Source: Planctomycetaceae bacterium
GTDB lineage: Bacteria > Planctomycetota > Planctomycetia > Pirellulales > Thermoguttaceae
Length of the DNA: 64,000 nt
NCBI GenBank assembly: GCA_012719125.1
Contig: JAAYAY010000092.1
Span: 1 to 64,000 of the forward strand
Direction: 5' to 3'
A model generated the notes under the pieces. The model was not told where the DNA came from. It saw only the letters and a list, made by a program, of their open reading frames with translations, and did not search any database. Within the stretch, counting starts at the first letter, position 1. Every line of letters starts with the position of its first letter. A program made the position numbers and the translations under genes. Shown here piece after piece: positions 1 to 7,708 of the stretch.

Positions 1-65
1 AAGTCCTTTTAACCGTTACATCCCGAACATTCGGAAGCAGCCCTGAAACCAGCCATTTATAGGCA

Positions 66-81
66 GCACTGCTAGCAGTGC
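66..81. promoter_or_regulatory. Perfect 16-bp palindrome at the CBS gene start
   Basis: GCACTGCTAGCAGTGC is its own reverse complement, centred on CTAG. It covers the GTG at 78 that would give the longest CBS reading frame, so translation may start at the ATG at 99 and the palindrome may be an operator or mRNA hairpin. This role is inferred from position and symmetry only. Confidence 0.4.
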
Positions 82-467
82 ATTCGTGTGTGTTGGTAAT
101 GCAGCAGTATTCGGTTAAGTTCAACAAGCGGATCAGCGGAGTACCCGTCGTTGATGACGACAGCTACTTGCTCGGAATGCTGACCGAATTCGACCTGCTC
201 CGCGCAATCCGGAATCATCGTCTGGATGCTCGTGCGGACGAATTCATGTCGGCCGACGTCATCACCGCGGACAAATCTGATTCGCTGGCAAACTTGACCG
301 ACCTGATTCTCGAGAAGCGGGTTCGCCGAGTGCCGATCCTGGAACAGGGGCGACTGGTCGGAATCGTTAGTCGTCGCGATCTCGTGTTCGTCGGACACAT
401 CCGACAGCAACTCCTTTCAGAACTGCCTGTGGCGTCGGTTTCTCTCGACTTTCCTTCGAACGAGTAG
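78..467 (+). CDS. CBS-domain protein with clipped first domain
   Basis: Small protein of at most 129 residues with two CBS motifs, the adenosyl-ligand-sensing fold. The first CBS core is RISGVPVVDDD followed by LLGMLTEFDLLR. The second begins near ADEFMSADVITAD and contains RVRRVPILEQGRLVGIVSRRDL. The second domain is complete. The first lacks the usual opening segment (about 15-20 residues), because an in-frame TAG lies at 60-62 and the three frames upstream do not supply it. Start is GTG 78 or ATG 99; neither has a clear ribosome-binding site. No effector domain is attached. It may be a stand-alone nucleotide sensor or a 5'-eroded gene. The CBS family call is firm; function and start are not. 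Confidence 0.75.
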   Translation: MHSCVLVMQQYSVKFNKRISGVPVVDDDSYLLGMLTEFDLLRAIRNHRLDARADEFMSADVITADKSDSLANLTDLILEKRVRRVPILEQGRLVGIVSRRDLVFVGHIRQQLLSELPVASVSLDFPSNE

Positions 468-502
468 TCTGAACTGTGTGGTAGACCGCGATCAGCTCTG
501 AT

Positions 503-552
503 CTGTCGGGGCGATCGCTCTGATTCGCATGCTCACGCGGTCTCCCCGACAG
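503..552. repeat. 9-bp inverted repeat in intergenic region
   Basis: CTGTCGGGG at 503-511 pairs perfectly with CCCCGACAG at 544-552 across a 32-base loop. It lies 36 bases after the CBS stop codon and about 170 bases before the lipoprotein start. There is no T-run, so it is not a standard terminator. It could be an mRNA structure or a protein-binding site. Confidence 0.35.
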
Positions 553-724
553 CATTGGGACATGGCACCCCACTCGATAGAGGGTCTGCCTCCGTTGAAG
601 AAAACGAGTCAGGCAGGTAGGAAGCCACGCAATGGCTACCTGAGCAAGAGTATTTACTTTCCTGGAGGCAGACCGTATGTTGAGTTCGTTCACAACCGCC
701 ATTCGAACACAAAGGAGGTGCGAC

Positions 725-1111
725 ATGAAGAGGTTGACTGCTTTGATCCTTATGTTGGGTCTTGTCCTGGTGTTGGCCGGGTGTCCGGCCACCCCTGAAA
801 CGGAAGGTCCTGTTTTGGATCCGGCTCCGACTCCGGCTGACGTGCCGCAGGATACATTGACTGCGGAACCAGACAAGACGGCGCCCGCTGCCGAGGAGGA
901 AACTCCCGCTCCGCAGCTCGTTCCCGCCGAGAAGGCAGCCCCAGAGAAAGAGGCTGCTGAGAAGGCTGCTGCTGAGAAGGCTGCTGCTGAGAAGGCTGCC
1001 GCTGAGAAGGCTGCTGCCGAGAAGGCTGCTGCCGAGAAGGCTGCCGCTGAGAAGGCTGCTGCCGAGAAGGCTGCCGCCGAGAAGGCCCCTGCCGAGAAAC
1101 CTAAGGAATAG
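725..1111 (+). CDS. Lipoprotein with AAAEK repeat tail
   Basis: Predicted lipoprotein of 128 residues. The start at ATG 725 is set by a strong ribosome-binding site (AAAGGAGGTG) just upstream; the in-frame start at 677 lacks one. Residues 1-20 form a lipoprotein signal peptide ending in VLAGC, so Cys20 would be lipidated. Residues about 21-76 are rich in Pro, Glu and Ala. The rest is a run of AAAEK pentapeptides ending in PKE. Such a tail should be a long, charged alanine-rich helix, possibly a periplasmic spacer like the ones that connect envelope layers; that role is inference. No catalytic domain is visible. No operon partner: the next gene is about 575 bases away. Confidence 0.8.
   Translation: MKRLTALILMLGLVLVLAGCPATPETEGPVLDPAPTPADVPQDTLTAEPDKTAPAAEEETPAPQLVPAEKAAPEKEAAEKAAAEKAAAEKAAAEKAAAEKAAAEKAAAEKAAAEKAAAEKAPAEKPKE
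953..1099 (+). repeat. 15-bp tandem repeat encoding AAAEK
   Basis: Ten consecutive units: AAEK, eight AAAEK, then APAEK. All units use GAG for Glu and AAG for Lys, except the last Lys (AAA), while the alanine codons alternate between GCT and GCC. Near-identical 15-bp units make the copy number prone to slippage. Confidence 0.9.
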
Positions 1112-1118
1112 GGAATCG

Positions 1119-1135
1119 CCCACTTCTCTCGTGGG
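1119..1135 (+). terminator. Weak hairpin after lipoprotein gene
   Basis: CCCAC (1119-1123) pairs with GTGGG (1131-1135) around a 7-base loop, 8 bases after the stop codon, followed by TTTG only. Possible weak terminator. Confidence 0.3.
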
Positions 1136-1686
1136 TTTGCTCGGGACTCGTCGCCTGATGGCCGAGCAGAGGACAAACATGCACCGGGAGACGGCTATGG
1201 TGGCCGGCTCCCGGCTTCGTTTCTTTGTTAGATCGATCAAGGGCTCACCCATTTGCTCACGCTGGGTTGAGACGGAAATCGCGATGAACGACATTGCAAG
1301 CCAGGATATCACCGCCATCCACGGGACCGAAGCGTTTCGCGTCCGCTGCCATTCTACCTATTAAGGATGGCATATATTCACCCATTTGTGGCGTTTTTGC
1401 TGGCGTGAGCGGTTCGAAGTACCGATCATCTGGTCGTGCGTCTTTTGGTGCCATCGAAAGTGTCGTTCGACGCTTGTGCGGAAATCGCGCTCGATGCCCC
1501 CAGGATTCAGGGACTGTACTGGAGTTGGGGGCGAGGGGCGTTGACTGCCAACATCCGGTTGCATTAATAGCCTCAAGCGGAGAGCCCGAGGAACCGGGTT
1601 GTCTGTTTGTGAAGCCGAACACCCGCTGCTGGTGCAGCGGAATTGACACTGTAATGTGACCGATGTTTGCATGAGGAGCGAAGACA
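1136..1686. other. Gene-free stretch before the peroxiredoxin gene
   Basis: About 550 bases with no frame that shows coding character or a recognisable motif. A TTGACA sits at 1643-1648, upstream of the peroxiredoxin ribosome-binding site, but I see no convincing -10 hexamer at the right distance. Nothing else is supported here. Confidence 0.4.
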
Positions 1687-2277
1687 ATGAGCGTGTTGGT
1701 TGCAAGAGAGGCTCCGGACTTCAAGGCCCAGGCGGTAATGCCCAACGGAGCTTTCCAGGAGGTTTCTCTGTCGGACTATCGTGGAAAGTACGTGGTCCTG
1801 TTCTTCTACCCGTTGGATTTCACGTTTGTCTGCCCGACGGAGATCATCGCGTTTTCAGAAGCTGTTGCCGAGTTTGAGAAGTTGGGCGTTCAGTTGCTCG
1901 GTTGCTCCGTTGACAGCCATTACTCGCACCTTGCCTGGCGAAACACGCCTCGCAAACAGGGCGGTATCGGCGAGATCAAGTATCCCCTGATCGCCGACTT
2001 GGATAAGAAGATTGCCGAGGCCTACGACGTGCTGCTGCCCGGCGGAGTTGCCCTTCGCGGGCTGTTCCTGATCGACAAGGACGGGACGGTCCAGCATCAG
2101 GTGGTCAACAACCTCCCGCTCGGACGAAGTGTCGGCGAGGCCTTGCGGATGGTGAAGGCCCTCGAGTTCTTTGAGAAGAACGGGGAAGTATGCCCCGCCA
2201 ACTGGGACGAGGGCAAGGCGTCGATGAAGCCCGATCCGACGGGGAGCCAGGAGTTCTTCGAGAAGACCTATTCCTAG
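1687..2277 (+). CDS. 2-Cys peroxiredoxin (AhpC/Prx1 type)
   Basis: Cytosolic thiol peroxidase of 196 residues, the normal length for typical 2-Cys peroxiredoxins. It reduces hydrogen peroxide and organic hydroperoxides using thioredoxin-like donors. The peroxidatic cysteine is Cys49 in FTFVCPTEI; the resolving cysteine is Cys169 in GEVCPANW. Further family marks are the YPLDFTF segment and DSHYSHLAW near residue 76. The start at 1687 follows GGAG at 1674-1677. The C-terminal FFEKTYS resembles the helix that makes some family members sensitive to overoxidation. It stands alone and converges with the next, leftward gene. It points to an oxidant-exposed lifestyle despite the hydrogenase elsewhere in the window. 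It could be annotated ahpC, but partner AhpF is absent here. Confidence 0.95.
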   Translation: MSVLVAREAPDFKAQAVMPNGAFQEVSLSDYRGKYVVLFFYPLDFTFVCPTEIIAFSEAVAEFEKLGVQLLGCSVDSHYSHLAWRNTPRKQGGIGEIKYPLIADLDKKIAEAYDVLLPGGVALRGLFLIDKDGTVQHQVVNNLPLGRSVGEALRMVKALEFFEKNGEVCPANWDEGKASMKPDPTGSQEFFEKTYS

Positions 2278-2304
2278 GACGTGAGAAGATGCCGCAAGCC
2301 GGGA

Positions 2305-4896
2305 CTAGCGGTTCCCTGTGAACTGCCGGGGCAGCCCGGCTTGTGTGCTTTCTTCAGTCTGGTTGATATCCGGCTTCACGAAACACCGCTCGCCCCGAAT
2401 CAAGGCGGCCCGCATCCGCTCTTCCTGCTCCAACCGTTTCTGGTAACGATTTTCCTTGGCAACCTCGTTGGAAGGATCCAGTTGGAAGCCGGGCATATCG
2501 GCACGAGGCGTCTTCTGGAGTCGTTCCATACCTGAGCGAACAAGTGCCAAAGCCTCCCGGTACTTCAACGGATCGCTCGTCCGCAGGTCGGCGAGGCACG
2601 GGCTCAGTTCCGGGCGATTGAAGCTCACGTCGTGAAACTGGCGACGGTCGACCTTCGTGCCCAGCAGAGCGCTGAGTTGATCGAGTTCCGCGCTCGAAAG
2701 GGGCGAACGACCGTAGGGGTTGTCGCGGTAGGCCCCGCCCGCGTAGGTCGGGTAATAGGGAGCGTTGATATCGATCCAGGTCACGATCCGATCGAACGAC
2801 TCCGGGTCGAGCTTCACCTTCTCGTCAATTTCCGGCCGGCCGTGGCCTTCGAGAAGGATCTTGATCAATGGGCTGGCATGCGAGCCCCAGGTTTTGGGCA
2901 TCTGCACGTCTGTCGGCCCGGCCCCGACCACGTGGACGTAGCCCTTGCCGCGCAGGTCGGCGTACGACTTGTTGAACACAAATCCCAAATCACCCGCCAG
3001 GTTCAGCTTTTCGCCGGCTTCTTCGCCGTAGGTGTGGCAACTCGCGCAGTGCTTGTCGAAGACCGGCTGGATCTCGACCGTATAGCTGAACAGGCGAGGT
3101 TCGCCGTACCAGGGCTGCAGCCGGCGGGGCTCCCGAGTACGGCCGCGGCCAGCATATTCCAACTGCCCGGTTGTACGCCGATTCTCGTGGCATCCAACGC
3201 ATCCGATCGCCTCGCCGGGCCGGACGATCGTGCCGCTCCGCATCGACTGGACCATCATCCCCTTTTCGTCCAGGAGTTGGAAGTAAACGAAGGTGTCGGC
3301 GGGTACGGAGAACTCGACGCTGCCGTCTTCGTTGACCGGGACCGTGCCGAGGATGCGCTTGTTGTTGAAGTCGTCCCAGGCCATCCCTGGGGCCTGCTGG
3401 CCCGTGCCGCCGTCCCAGGCGGGTGTGGACCAGAACCGCTTCTCCGGCGACTCGACGACCCGGAGATACTTGACGCTGCCGGGCTCCACCTGATCCATTC
3501 CGGAGCCCAGATAGACGTTTTCCACGCGGAACGTCCCTTCGGACTTCGCCAGGTCGACCCGGGAAGGAATCTCGCGGGGGCGTTCGCGCGGAGCGAGCGG
3601 CATGGGATCGAAGCAACCGGGCTCCTCGGCGTGCACGAGAGTTTTGTTACCGAAGCTATCGATCAAGTAGATACCCATCTGCTCGCCCTGGCCGGTCATA
3701 CGTGAACAGAGGAAGTGCTTGTCGGAGAGCGGGTAGGGATCTTCGTACTTGGGATCGCATTTCTTGTAGGTATCGTAGTTTCCCTGGCCGACCAGATCGA
3801 TCGCACTTGCCGGCCAGGTGCGAATCACCGGTCCGCGACCGTCGAGACCCAAACGACGATCGACGATGGCCAACGCGCCCCACGGGCGATCGTGGCACGA
3901 GGAAAAGGTGGCGATGAACTGCTCGGTACCCGGAATGGCACGGGCATCGAGGACTGCCCCCGGCGAATTCGTGTTGTTCCCCCAATAGATGGCGTGGTTG
4001 GTGCCGTCGGGGTTCGTGACCCAGACTCCCTGGGCGTCTCCGAAGTTGCGATCCACGTATTCCCAGCGATCGTAGATAATCCGCCCGTCGGGGAGCAGCG
4101 ACGAATGGCCCTCGTGAAGCGTGCTGTGCCCGATCTGCTGGAGGTTCGACCCGTCGGCGTTCATGGTGAACAGGTTGCCCATGATGTGCCGGTTGCACAT
4201 GCAGTACTTCGGTTCGCGGGTCGAGGTGAACAGGATCCGGCCGTCGGGCAGATAGATCGGATCGATGTCGGAAAGCTCTGAGCCGAACGTGAGCTGTGTC
4301 AGGCCCGAGCCGTCGGCGTTCATTTCGTAGAGGTGGTAGTCGTCCTGCCGATCGCGCCGCATGGAAAAGAGGATCTTCTTTCCGTCGAACCGAACGTCCG
4401 GATCGCGAGCCACCCCTTCGGGAACCTCGAGCAAGGTTTTGACCTCGCCCGTCGCCGGATCGACGGTCTTGATCGCGCCGCCGCCCTCGAAACTCGCGGT
4501 GTTGATCTCGCTTGTCTGGAACATGGTGGCCGTGTTGTGGTGATCGCTGCGGTACTGGCGGCGTACGATGAACAGGATGGGCCGATCGCATACCAACCGA
4601 TTCGCGAGAAGAGCGTCACGGCGGAGCGGCTCCAGTCCGGCCGGTTCGATCGTTTCGAGCCGGCGGAGATATTCCTTCGCGGGGTATTCATCACCGTACG
4701 TGGCTGCCAGATCCTCGATTGCCCGGCGCAGCGGAAGGAGCGATTCCTCGAACTGCTTCTGAAGCCGTGCGGCGATCTCGGCTTTGCGAGTTTCGACTCG
4801 GGCCCGGCTTGCCTGGGGGTCTGCCGCAGACGTCCATGCTGCCGCAAATGCCGTGATAAGGCACGCGGCGATAACAAGCCGGCAGGGGGGCGCCAT
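2305..4896 (-). CDS. TolB-like propeller c-type cytochrome with hydrazine-synthase-alpha-like domain
   Basis: Exported protein of 863 residues. ATG 4896 is chosen because a signal peptide starts there (residues 1-25, ending TSAADP) and AGAGGA lies just upstream. A longer frame reaching 5244 would run through the IclR gene. Residues about 100-440 hold PD40/TolB-type propeller strands (for example EMNADGSGLTQLTFG, TMNADGSNLQQIG). Residues about 500-575 (VNEDGSVEFSVPADTF and after) resemble the hydrazine synthase alpha middle domain known from anammox planctomycetes and their non-anammox relatives. Two haem c motifs follow: CVGCH at 566-570 and CASCH at 617-621. It is probably a periplasmic redox or sensing protein; the substrate is unknown and hydrazine chemistry is not implied. 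It follows the IclR gene by 14 bases and is probably co-transcribed with it. Confidence 0.85.
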   Translation of the reverse strand: MAPPCRLVIAACLITAFAAAWTSAADPQASRARVETRKAEIAARLQKQFEESLLPLRRAIEDLAATYGDEYPAKEYLRRLETIEPAGLEPLRRDALLANRLVCDRPILFIVRRQYRSDHHNTATMFQTSEINTASFEGGGAIKTVDPATGEVKTLLEVPEGVARDPDVRFDGKKILFSMRRDRQDDYHLYEMNADGSGLTQLTFGSELSDIDPIYLPDGRILFTSTREPKYCMCNRHIMGNLFTMNADGSNLQQIGHSTLHEGHSSLLPDGRIIYDRWEYVDRNFGDAQGVWVTNPDGTNHAIYWGNNTNSPGAVLDARAIPGTEQFIATFSSCHDRPWGALAIVDRRLGLDGRGPVIRTWPASAIDLVGQGNYDTYKKCDPKYEDPYPLSDKHFLCSRMTGQGEQMGIYLIDSFGNKTLVHAEEPGCFDPMPLAPRERPREIPSRVDLAKSEGTFRVENVYLGSGMDQVEPGSVKYLRVVESPEKRFWSTPAWDGGTGQQAPGMAWDDFNNKRILGTVPVNEDGSVEFSVPADTFVYFQLLDEKGMMVQSMRSGTIVRPGEAIGCVGCHENRRTTGQLEYAGRGRTREPRRLQPWYGEPRLFSYTVEIQPVFDKHCASCHTYGEEAGEKLNLAGDLGFVFNKSYADLRGKGYVHVVGAGPTDVQMPKTWGSHASPLIKILLEGHGRPEIDEKVKLDPESFDRIVTWIDINAPYYPTYAGGAYRDNPYGRSPLSSAELDQLSALLGTKVDRRQFHDVSFNRPELSPCLADLRTSDPLKYREALALVRSGMERLQKTPRADMPGFQLDPSNEVAKENRYQKRLEQEERMRAALIRGERCFVKPDINQTEESTQAGLPRQFTGNR

Positions 4897-4910
4897 GAGG
4901 AAATCCTCTC

Positions 4911-5726
4911 TCAGAGTTCGTAACCGGTATCCGCAGAGATTCGTGCGGCCGCTTGTTGGACGAGGAACTCCAGCCGCTCGCATTCGGCCCGGTCCCAGCG
5001 AACAGCGAGGCCCGAAATCCCCACGCCCGCCACGACGCGTTCGTTGACGTCGAAGACGGGCGCGCCGATGCAGAACACGCCGGTCGTGTACTCCTCGCGA
5101 TCGTAAGCCACTCTCGTCTTGCGGATTTCCGCCAGTTCGAGGCTCAGCCGTTTCCGATCGGTGATCGTGTTCGGCGTCAGCCTGGGCAACCTTGCCGGCA
5201 GGATCGGCTGCAACTGCTCGTCCTCCAGGAACGCCAGAATGCACTTGCCCATCGCGTTCGAGTGATAGTAGAACCGGCTGCCGACGACAATCTGGAAGAA
5301 GAACTCGCCCGGCGGATTGGCCGCATCGAGAACCAAAACGCGATCGCCGTCGGGAATCTGGACGGTGGCGGTCTCTCCCGTCTGGCGGGCCAGCTCCTGG
5401 AGATGAGGACGAGCCCTGCTCCTGAGGTCGAATCGTGTCGACAGCAGCATCCCCAGGCGGAAGAAGCCGGTGCCGAGCTGATATCCGCCCGATTCCTCGT
5501 CAAACTCCACGTAACCCCGCTCATCGAGTCGGCGGAGAATGCGAAAGACCGAATTCGTCGAGATTCTCAGTTCGCGAGCCAGTTCCGAGATCCCGAAGGG
5601 GCGAGCCTGCCGAACCAGGAACTCTACGATGTCGAGCATGCGGTCCACCGCGGGAACTGCATAGTCGCGGGCGGTCTTCTCTGCCTTGGTATGCGATGGC
5701 GGCTGCAACTGCGAGATCCTCAGCAA
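4911..5726 (-). CDS. IclR-family transcriptional regulator
   Basis: DNA-binding regulator of up to 271 residues. A winged helix-turn-helix spans about residues 25-84 (ISELARELRISTNSVFRIL, then a wing with GYQLG). The C-terminal effector-binding domain (about 100-265) has the family features SNAMGKCILAF and TTGVFCIGAPVFD. The family usually controls breakdown of aromatic acids, sugar acids or acetate and commonly binds palindromes in divergent promoters. The start is a TTG at 5726 without a clear ribosome-binding site, and a later GTG is possible. It is divergent from the dehydrogenase and kduD genes, which are plausible targets, and upstream of the propeller cytochrome gene. KduD suggests a hexuronate-derived inducer, which is inference. 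Confidence 0.92.
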   Translation of the reverse strand: MLRISQLQPPSHTKAEKTARDYAVPAVDRMLDIVEFLVRQARPFGISELARELRISTNSVFRILRRLDERGYVEFDEESGGYQLGTGFFRLGMLLSTRFDLRSRARPHLQELARQTGETATVQIPDGDRVLVLDAANPPGEFFFQIVVGSRFYYHSNAMGKCILAFLEDEQLQPILPARLPRLTPNTITDRKRLSLELAEIRKTRVAYDREEYTTGVFCIGAPVFDVNERVVAGVGISGLAVRWDRAECERLEFLVQQAAARISADTGYEL

Positions 5727-5763
5727 ACGGGGCCAGTCAACACGTCTTGCCGAACCATCGCCA

Positions 5764-5797
5764 TTTTACACAGCAAAAGCTTCTTTGCAATATAAAA
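5764..5797. promoter_or_regulatory. 34-bp imperfect palindrome, candidate IclR operator
   Basis: Half-sites TTTTACACAGCAAA and TTTGCAATATAAAA face each other with 11 of 14 arm positions pairing; the outer TTTTA/TAAAA and inner GCAAA/TTTGC blocks are perfect. It sits in the 162-base divergent gap, 38 bases upstream of the regulator start and 92 bases upstream of the dehydrogenase start. The size and position suit autoregulation plus control of the rightward genes. Confidence 0.55.
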
Positions 5798-5888
5798 CCG
5801 ATTTATAGCGAGCAAGTGGCCTGCGGCCCGTCGGAAGAACTTCCAACGTGCTGTAGAATACCGTTTTTCCCAGGCAAGGAGGACGAGT

Positions 5889-6905
5889 ATGAAGGCGGCG
5901 ATTTATCAGGGAAATCGGACGTTTGTAACCGGAGTCTCCGAGCCGGTCGGCCCGGGCGCCGGCCAGGTGCGGCTCAACGTTGCCTATTGCGGTGTGTGCG
6001 GGACCGACGTTCACATCTTCCACGGGGTCATGGACAAACGCGTCGGCCCGCCGCAGATTATCGGTCACGAGGCGTCGGCCGAAGTCGCCGAAATTGGCGA
6101 GGGCGTCGAAGGCGTTTCCATCGGGGATCGCGTGGCGGTGCGGCCTTTGCAGTTCGGCGAGCCGACCCCCTTCGACAAGGGCTGCCCCCACGTGGGCAAG
6201 AACCTCAAATTCATCGGGATCGACACGCCCGGCGCCATGCAGGGTTCCTGGACGGTTCCTGCCTACACACTGCACAAGCTGCCGACGTCGCTTTCGTTGG
6301 AGCACGGAGCGTTGATCGAACCCGTTGCCGTGGCCTGCCATGACGTACGTCTCGGCGGCATCTGCCCGAACGAGAATTGCGTCGTGCTCGGCGGGGGGCC
6401 GATCGGGCTCCTGATCGCCCTGGTTGCCCGCCAGAAAGGCGCACGGGTGTTGGTCTCCGAAGTCAATCCCGCACGGATCGAGTTGGCCCGCTCGCTGGGC
6501 CTGGAGGCGGTGAATCCGGCCGAGCAGGATCTGATCCGCGAGGTCGCTTCGTGGTCGGGTGACGCCATGGCCGACGCCGTGTTCGAAGTTTCCGGGTCGG
6601 CCCCGGCCGTGGAGATTATGACCGAACTGCTCAACGTGCGCGGGCGAATCGTGATGGTCGCGATCCATTCGGCCCCGAAACCGGTCAACTTGTTCCGGTT
6701 CTTCTGGTCGGAGATTCGCATGATCGGTGCGAGACTCTACGAGGCAGAGGACTTTGACGAGGCAATCCGCTTTGCGGCCGACGGCGTGTTGCCGTTGGAC
6801 GCGTTGATCACCCGGATCGACCCGATCGAAGCCACGCAACAGGTGTTTGAGACAATCGACGCGAATCCTCAAGGCATGAAGTATCTGATTCAGTGCGGGC
6901 AATAG
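5889..6905 (+). CDS. Zinc-type medium-chain dehydrogenase (threonine/sorbitol dehydrogenase-like)
   Basis: Cytosolic NAD(P)-dependent alcohol/polyol dehydrogenase of 338 residues. Catalytic zinc ligands are Cys37 (YCGVCGTD), His60-Glu61 (GHEAS) and Glu144 (ALIEPVAVACHDV). The nucleotide-binding loop GGGPIG is at 168-173. The start follows AAGGAGG at 5876-5882. Odd feature: the lobe that normally holds four structural-zinc cysteines (about residues 92-107) keeps only Cys99, so the structural zinc is lost. It is the first gene of the rightward sugar-acid operon opposite IclR and 31 bases before the KduD-like gene, so it probably oxidises a hydroxyl of a uronate or polyol intermediate. The substrate cannot be read from sequence. 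Confidence 0.88.
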   Translation: MKAAIYQGNRTFVTGVSEPVGPGAGQVRLNVAYCGVCGTDVHIFHGVMDKRVGPPQIIGHEASAEVAEIGEGVEGVSIGDRVAVRPLQFGEPTPFDKGCPHVGKNLKFIGIDTPGAMQGSWTVPAYTLHKLPTSLSLEHGALIEPVAVACHDVRLGGICPNENCVVLGGGPIGLLIALVARQKGARVLVSEVNPARIELARSLGLEAVNPAEQDLIREVASWSGDAMADAVFEVSGSAPAVEIMTELLNVRGRIVMVAIHSAPKPVNLFRFFWSEIRMIGARLYEAEDFDEAIRFAADGVLPLDALITRIDPIEATQQVFETIDANPQGMKYLIQCGQ

Positions 6906-6936
6906 CGATCAAAAAAGGGGTCAAGAAGGAGCAACC

Positions 6937-7707
6937 ATGAACATCGTCGAGTATTTCAACTTGTCCGGCAAGACGGCCCTGGTCACCGGGTGCAAGCGAG
7001 GGATCGGCAAGGCCATGGCCGTCGGACTGGCAGAGGCCGGGGCCGACATTGTCGGAGTTTCCGCCTCTTTAGAACTCTCGGGCAGCGAGATCGAGAAGGA
7101 GGTCACTTCTCTCGGCCGGAGCTTTCGGGCCTACCAATGCGACTTCGCCGATCGGCAGAAGCTGTATGAATTCATCGAACGAGTGAAGGCGGATGTGCCG
7201 CAGATCGACATTCTCGTCAACAACGCCGGCACGATCCTCCGAACGCCAGCGGCGGAGCATCCGGATGACTACTGGGACAAGGTCATCGAGGTGAATCTGA
7301 GCGCGCAGTTCGTGTTGAGTCGCGAGTTCGGCAAGGACATGATCGCTCGCGGCAGCGGCAAGATCATCTTCACCGCGTCGTTGTTGACTTTCCAGGGCGG
7401 CATCACCGTGCCGGGCTACGCGGCAAGTAAGGGCGGGGTGGGGCAACTGACGATGGCCCTGGCCAACGAGTGGGCCGGCAAGGGAGTCAACGTGAACGCC
7501 ATCGCGCCAGGGTATATTGCCACGGATAATACAGCCGCACTGCAGGCCGACCCCGTACGCAATCCCGCGATCCTGTCGCGGATTCCCGCCGGCCGCTGGG
7601 GAACTCCCGACGACTTCAAAGGGCCGGTCGTGTTCCTGGCGTCGGACGCCGCCAACTACGTCCACGGGACCATCCTGACCGTCGACGGCGGCTGGATGGG
7701 GCGATGA
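6937..7707 (+). CDS. kduD: KduD-like 2-dehydro-3-deoxy-D-gluconate 5-dehydrogenase (SDR)
   Basis: Short-chain dehydrogenase of 256 residues, the family's normal size. The NAD-binding motif is TGCKRGIG (18-25), NNAG is at 95-98, and the catalytic triad is Ser148, Tyr161, Lys165. The openings FNLSGKTALVTGC and DIVGVSA and the ending GRWGTPDDFKGPVVFLASD with VDGGWMGR match KduD, which interconverts 2,5-diketo-3-deoxygluconate and 2-keto-3-deoxygluconate in pectin and other uronate breakdown. A strong AAGGAG lies at 6926-6931. The neighbouring IclR and dehydrogenase genes fit such a pathway. A related gluconate 5-dehydrogenase is the main alternative. Confidence 0.85.
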   Translation: MNIVEYFNLSGKTALVTGCKRGIGKAMAVGLAEAGADIVGVSASLELSGSEIEKEVTSLGRSFRAYQCDFADRQKLYEFIERVKADVPQIDILVNNAGTILRTPAAEHPDDYWDKVIEVNLSAQFVLSREFGKDMIARGSGKIIFTASLLTFQGGITVPGYAASKGGVGQLTMALANEWAGKGVNVNAIAPGYIATDNTAALQADPVRNPAILSRIPAGRWGTPDDFKGPVVFLASDAANYVHGTILTVDGGWMGR

Positions 7708-7708
7708 A

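Noticed and set aside
367-1176. Minus-strand frame with an AAFSA-type repeat
   Set aside because: Produced by reading the AAAEK repeat DNA backwards; the plus-strand frame has the ribosome-binding site and lipobox.
1643-1671. Sigma-70 promoter for peroxiredoxin
   Set aside because: TTGACA is present, but no acceptable -10 lies at 16-18 bases.
4911-5244. Extended start for the propeller cytochrome
   Set aside because: Would run through the IclR gene and place the signal peptide at residue 117.
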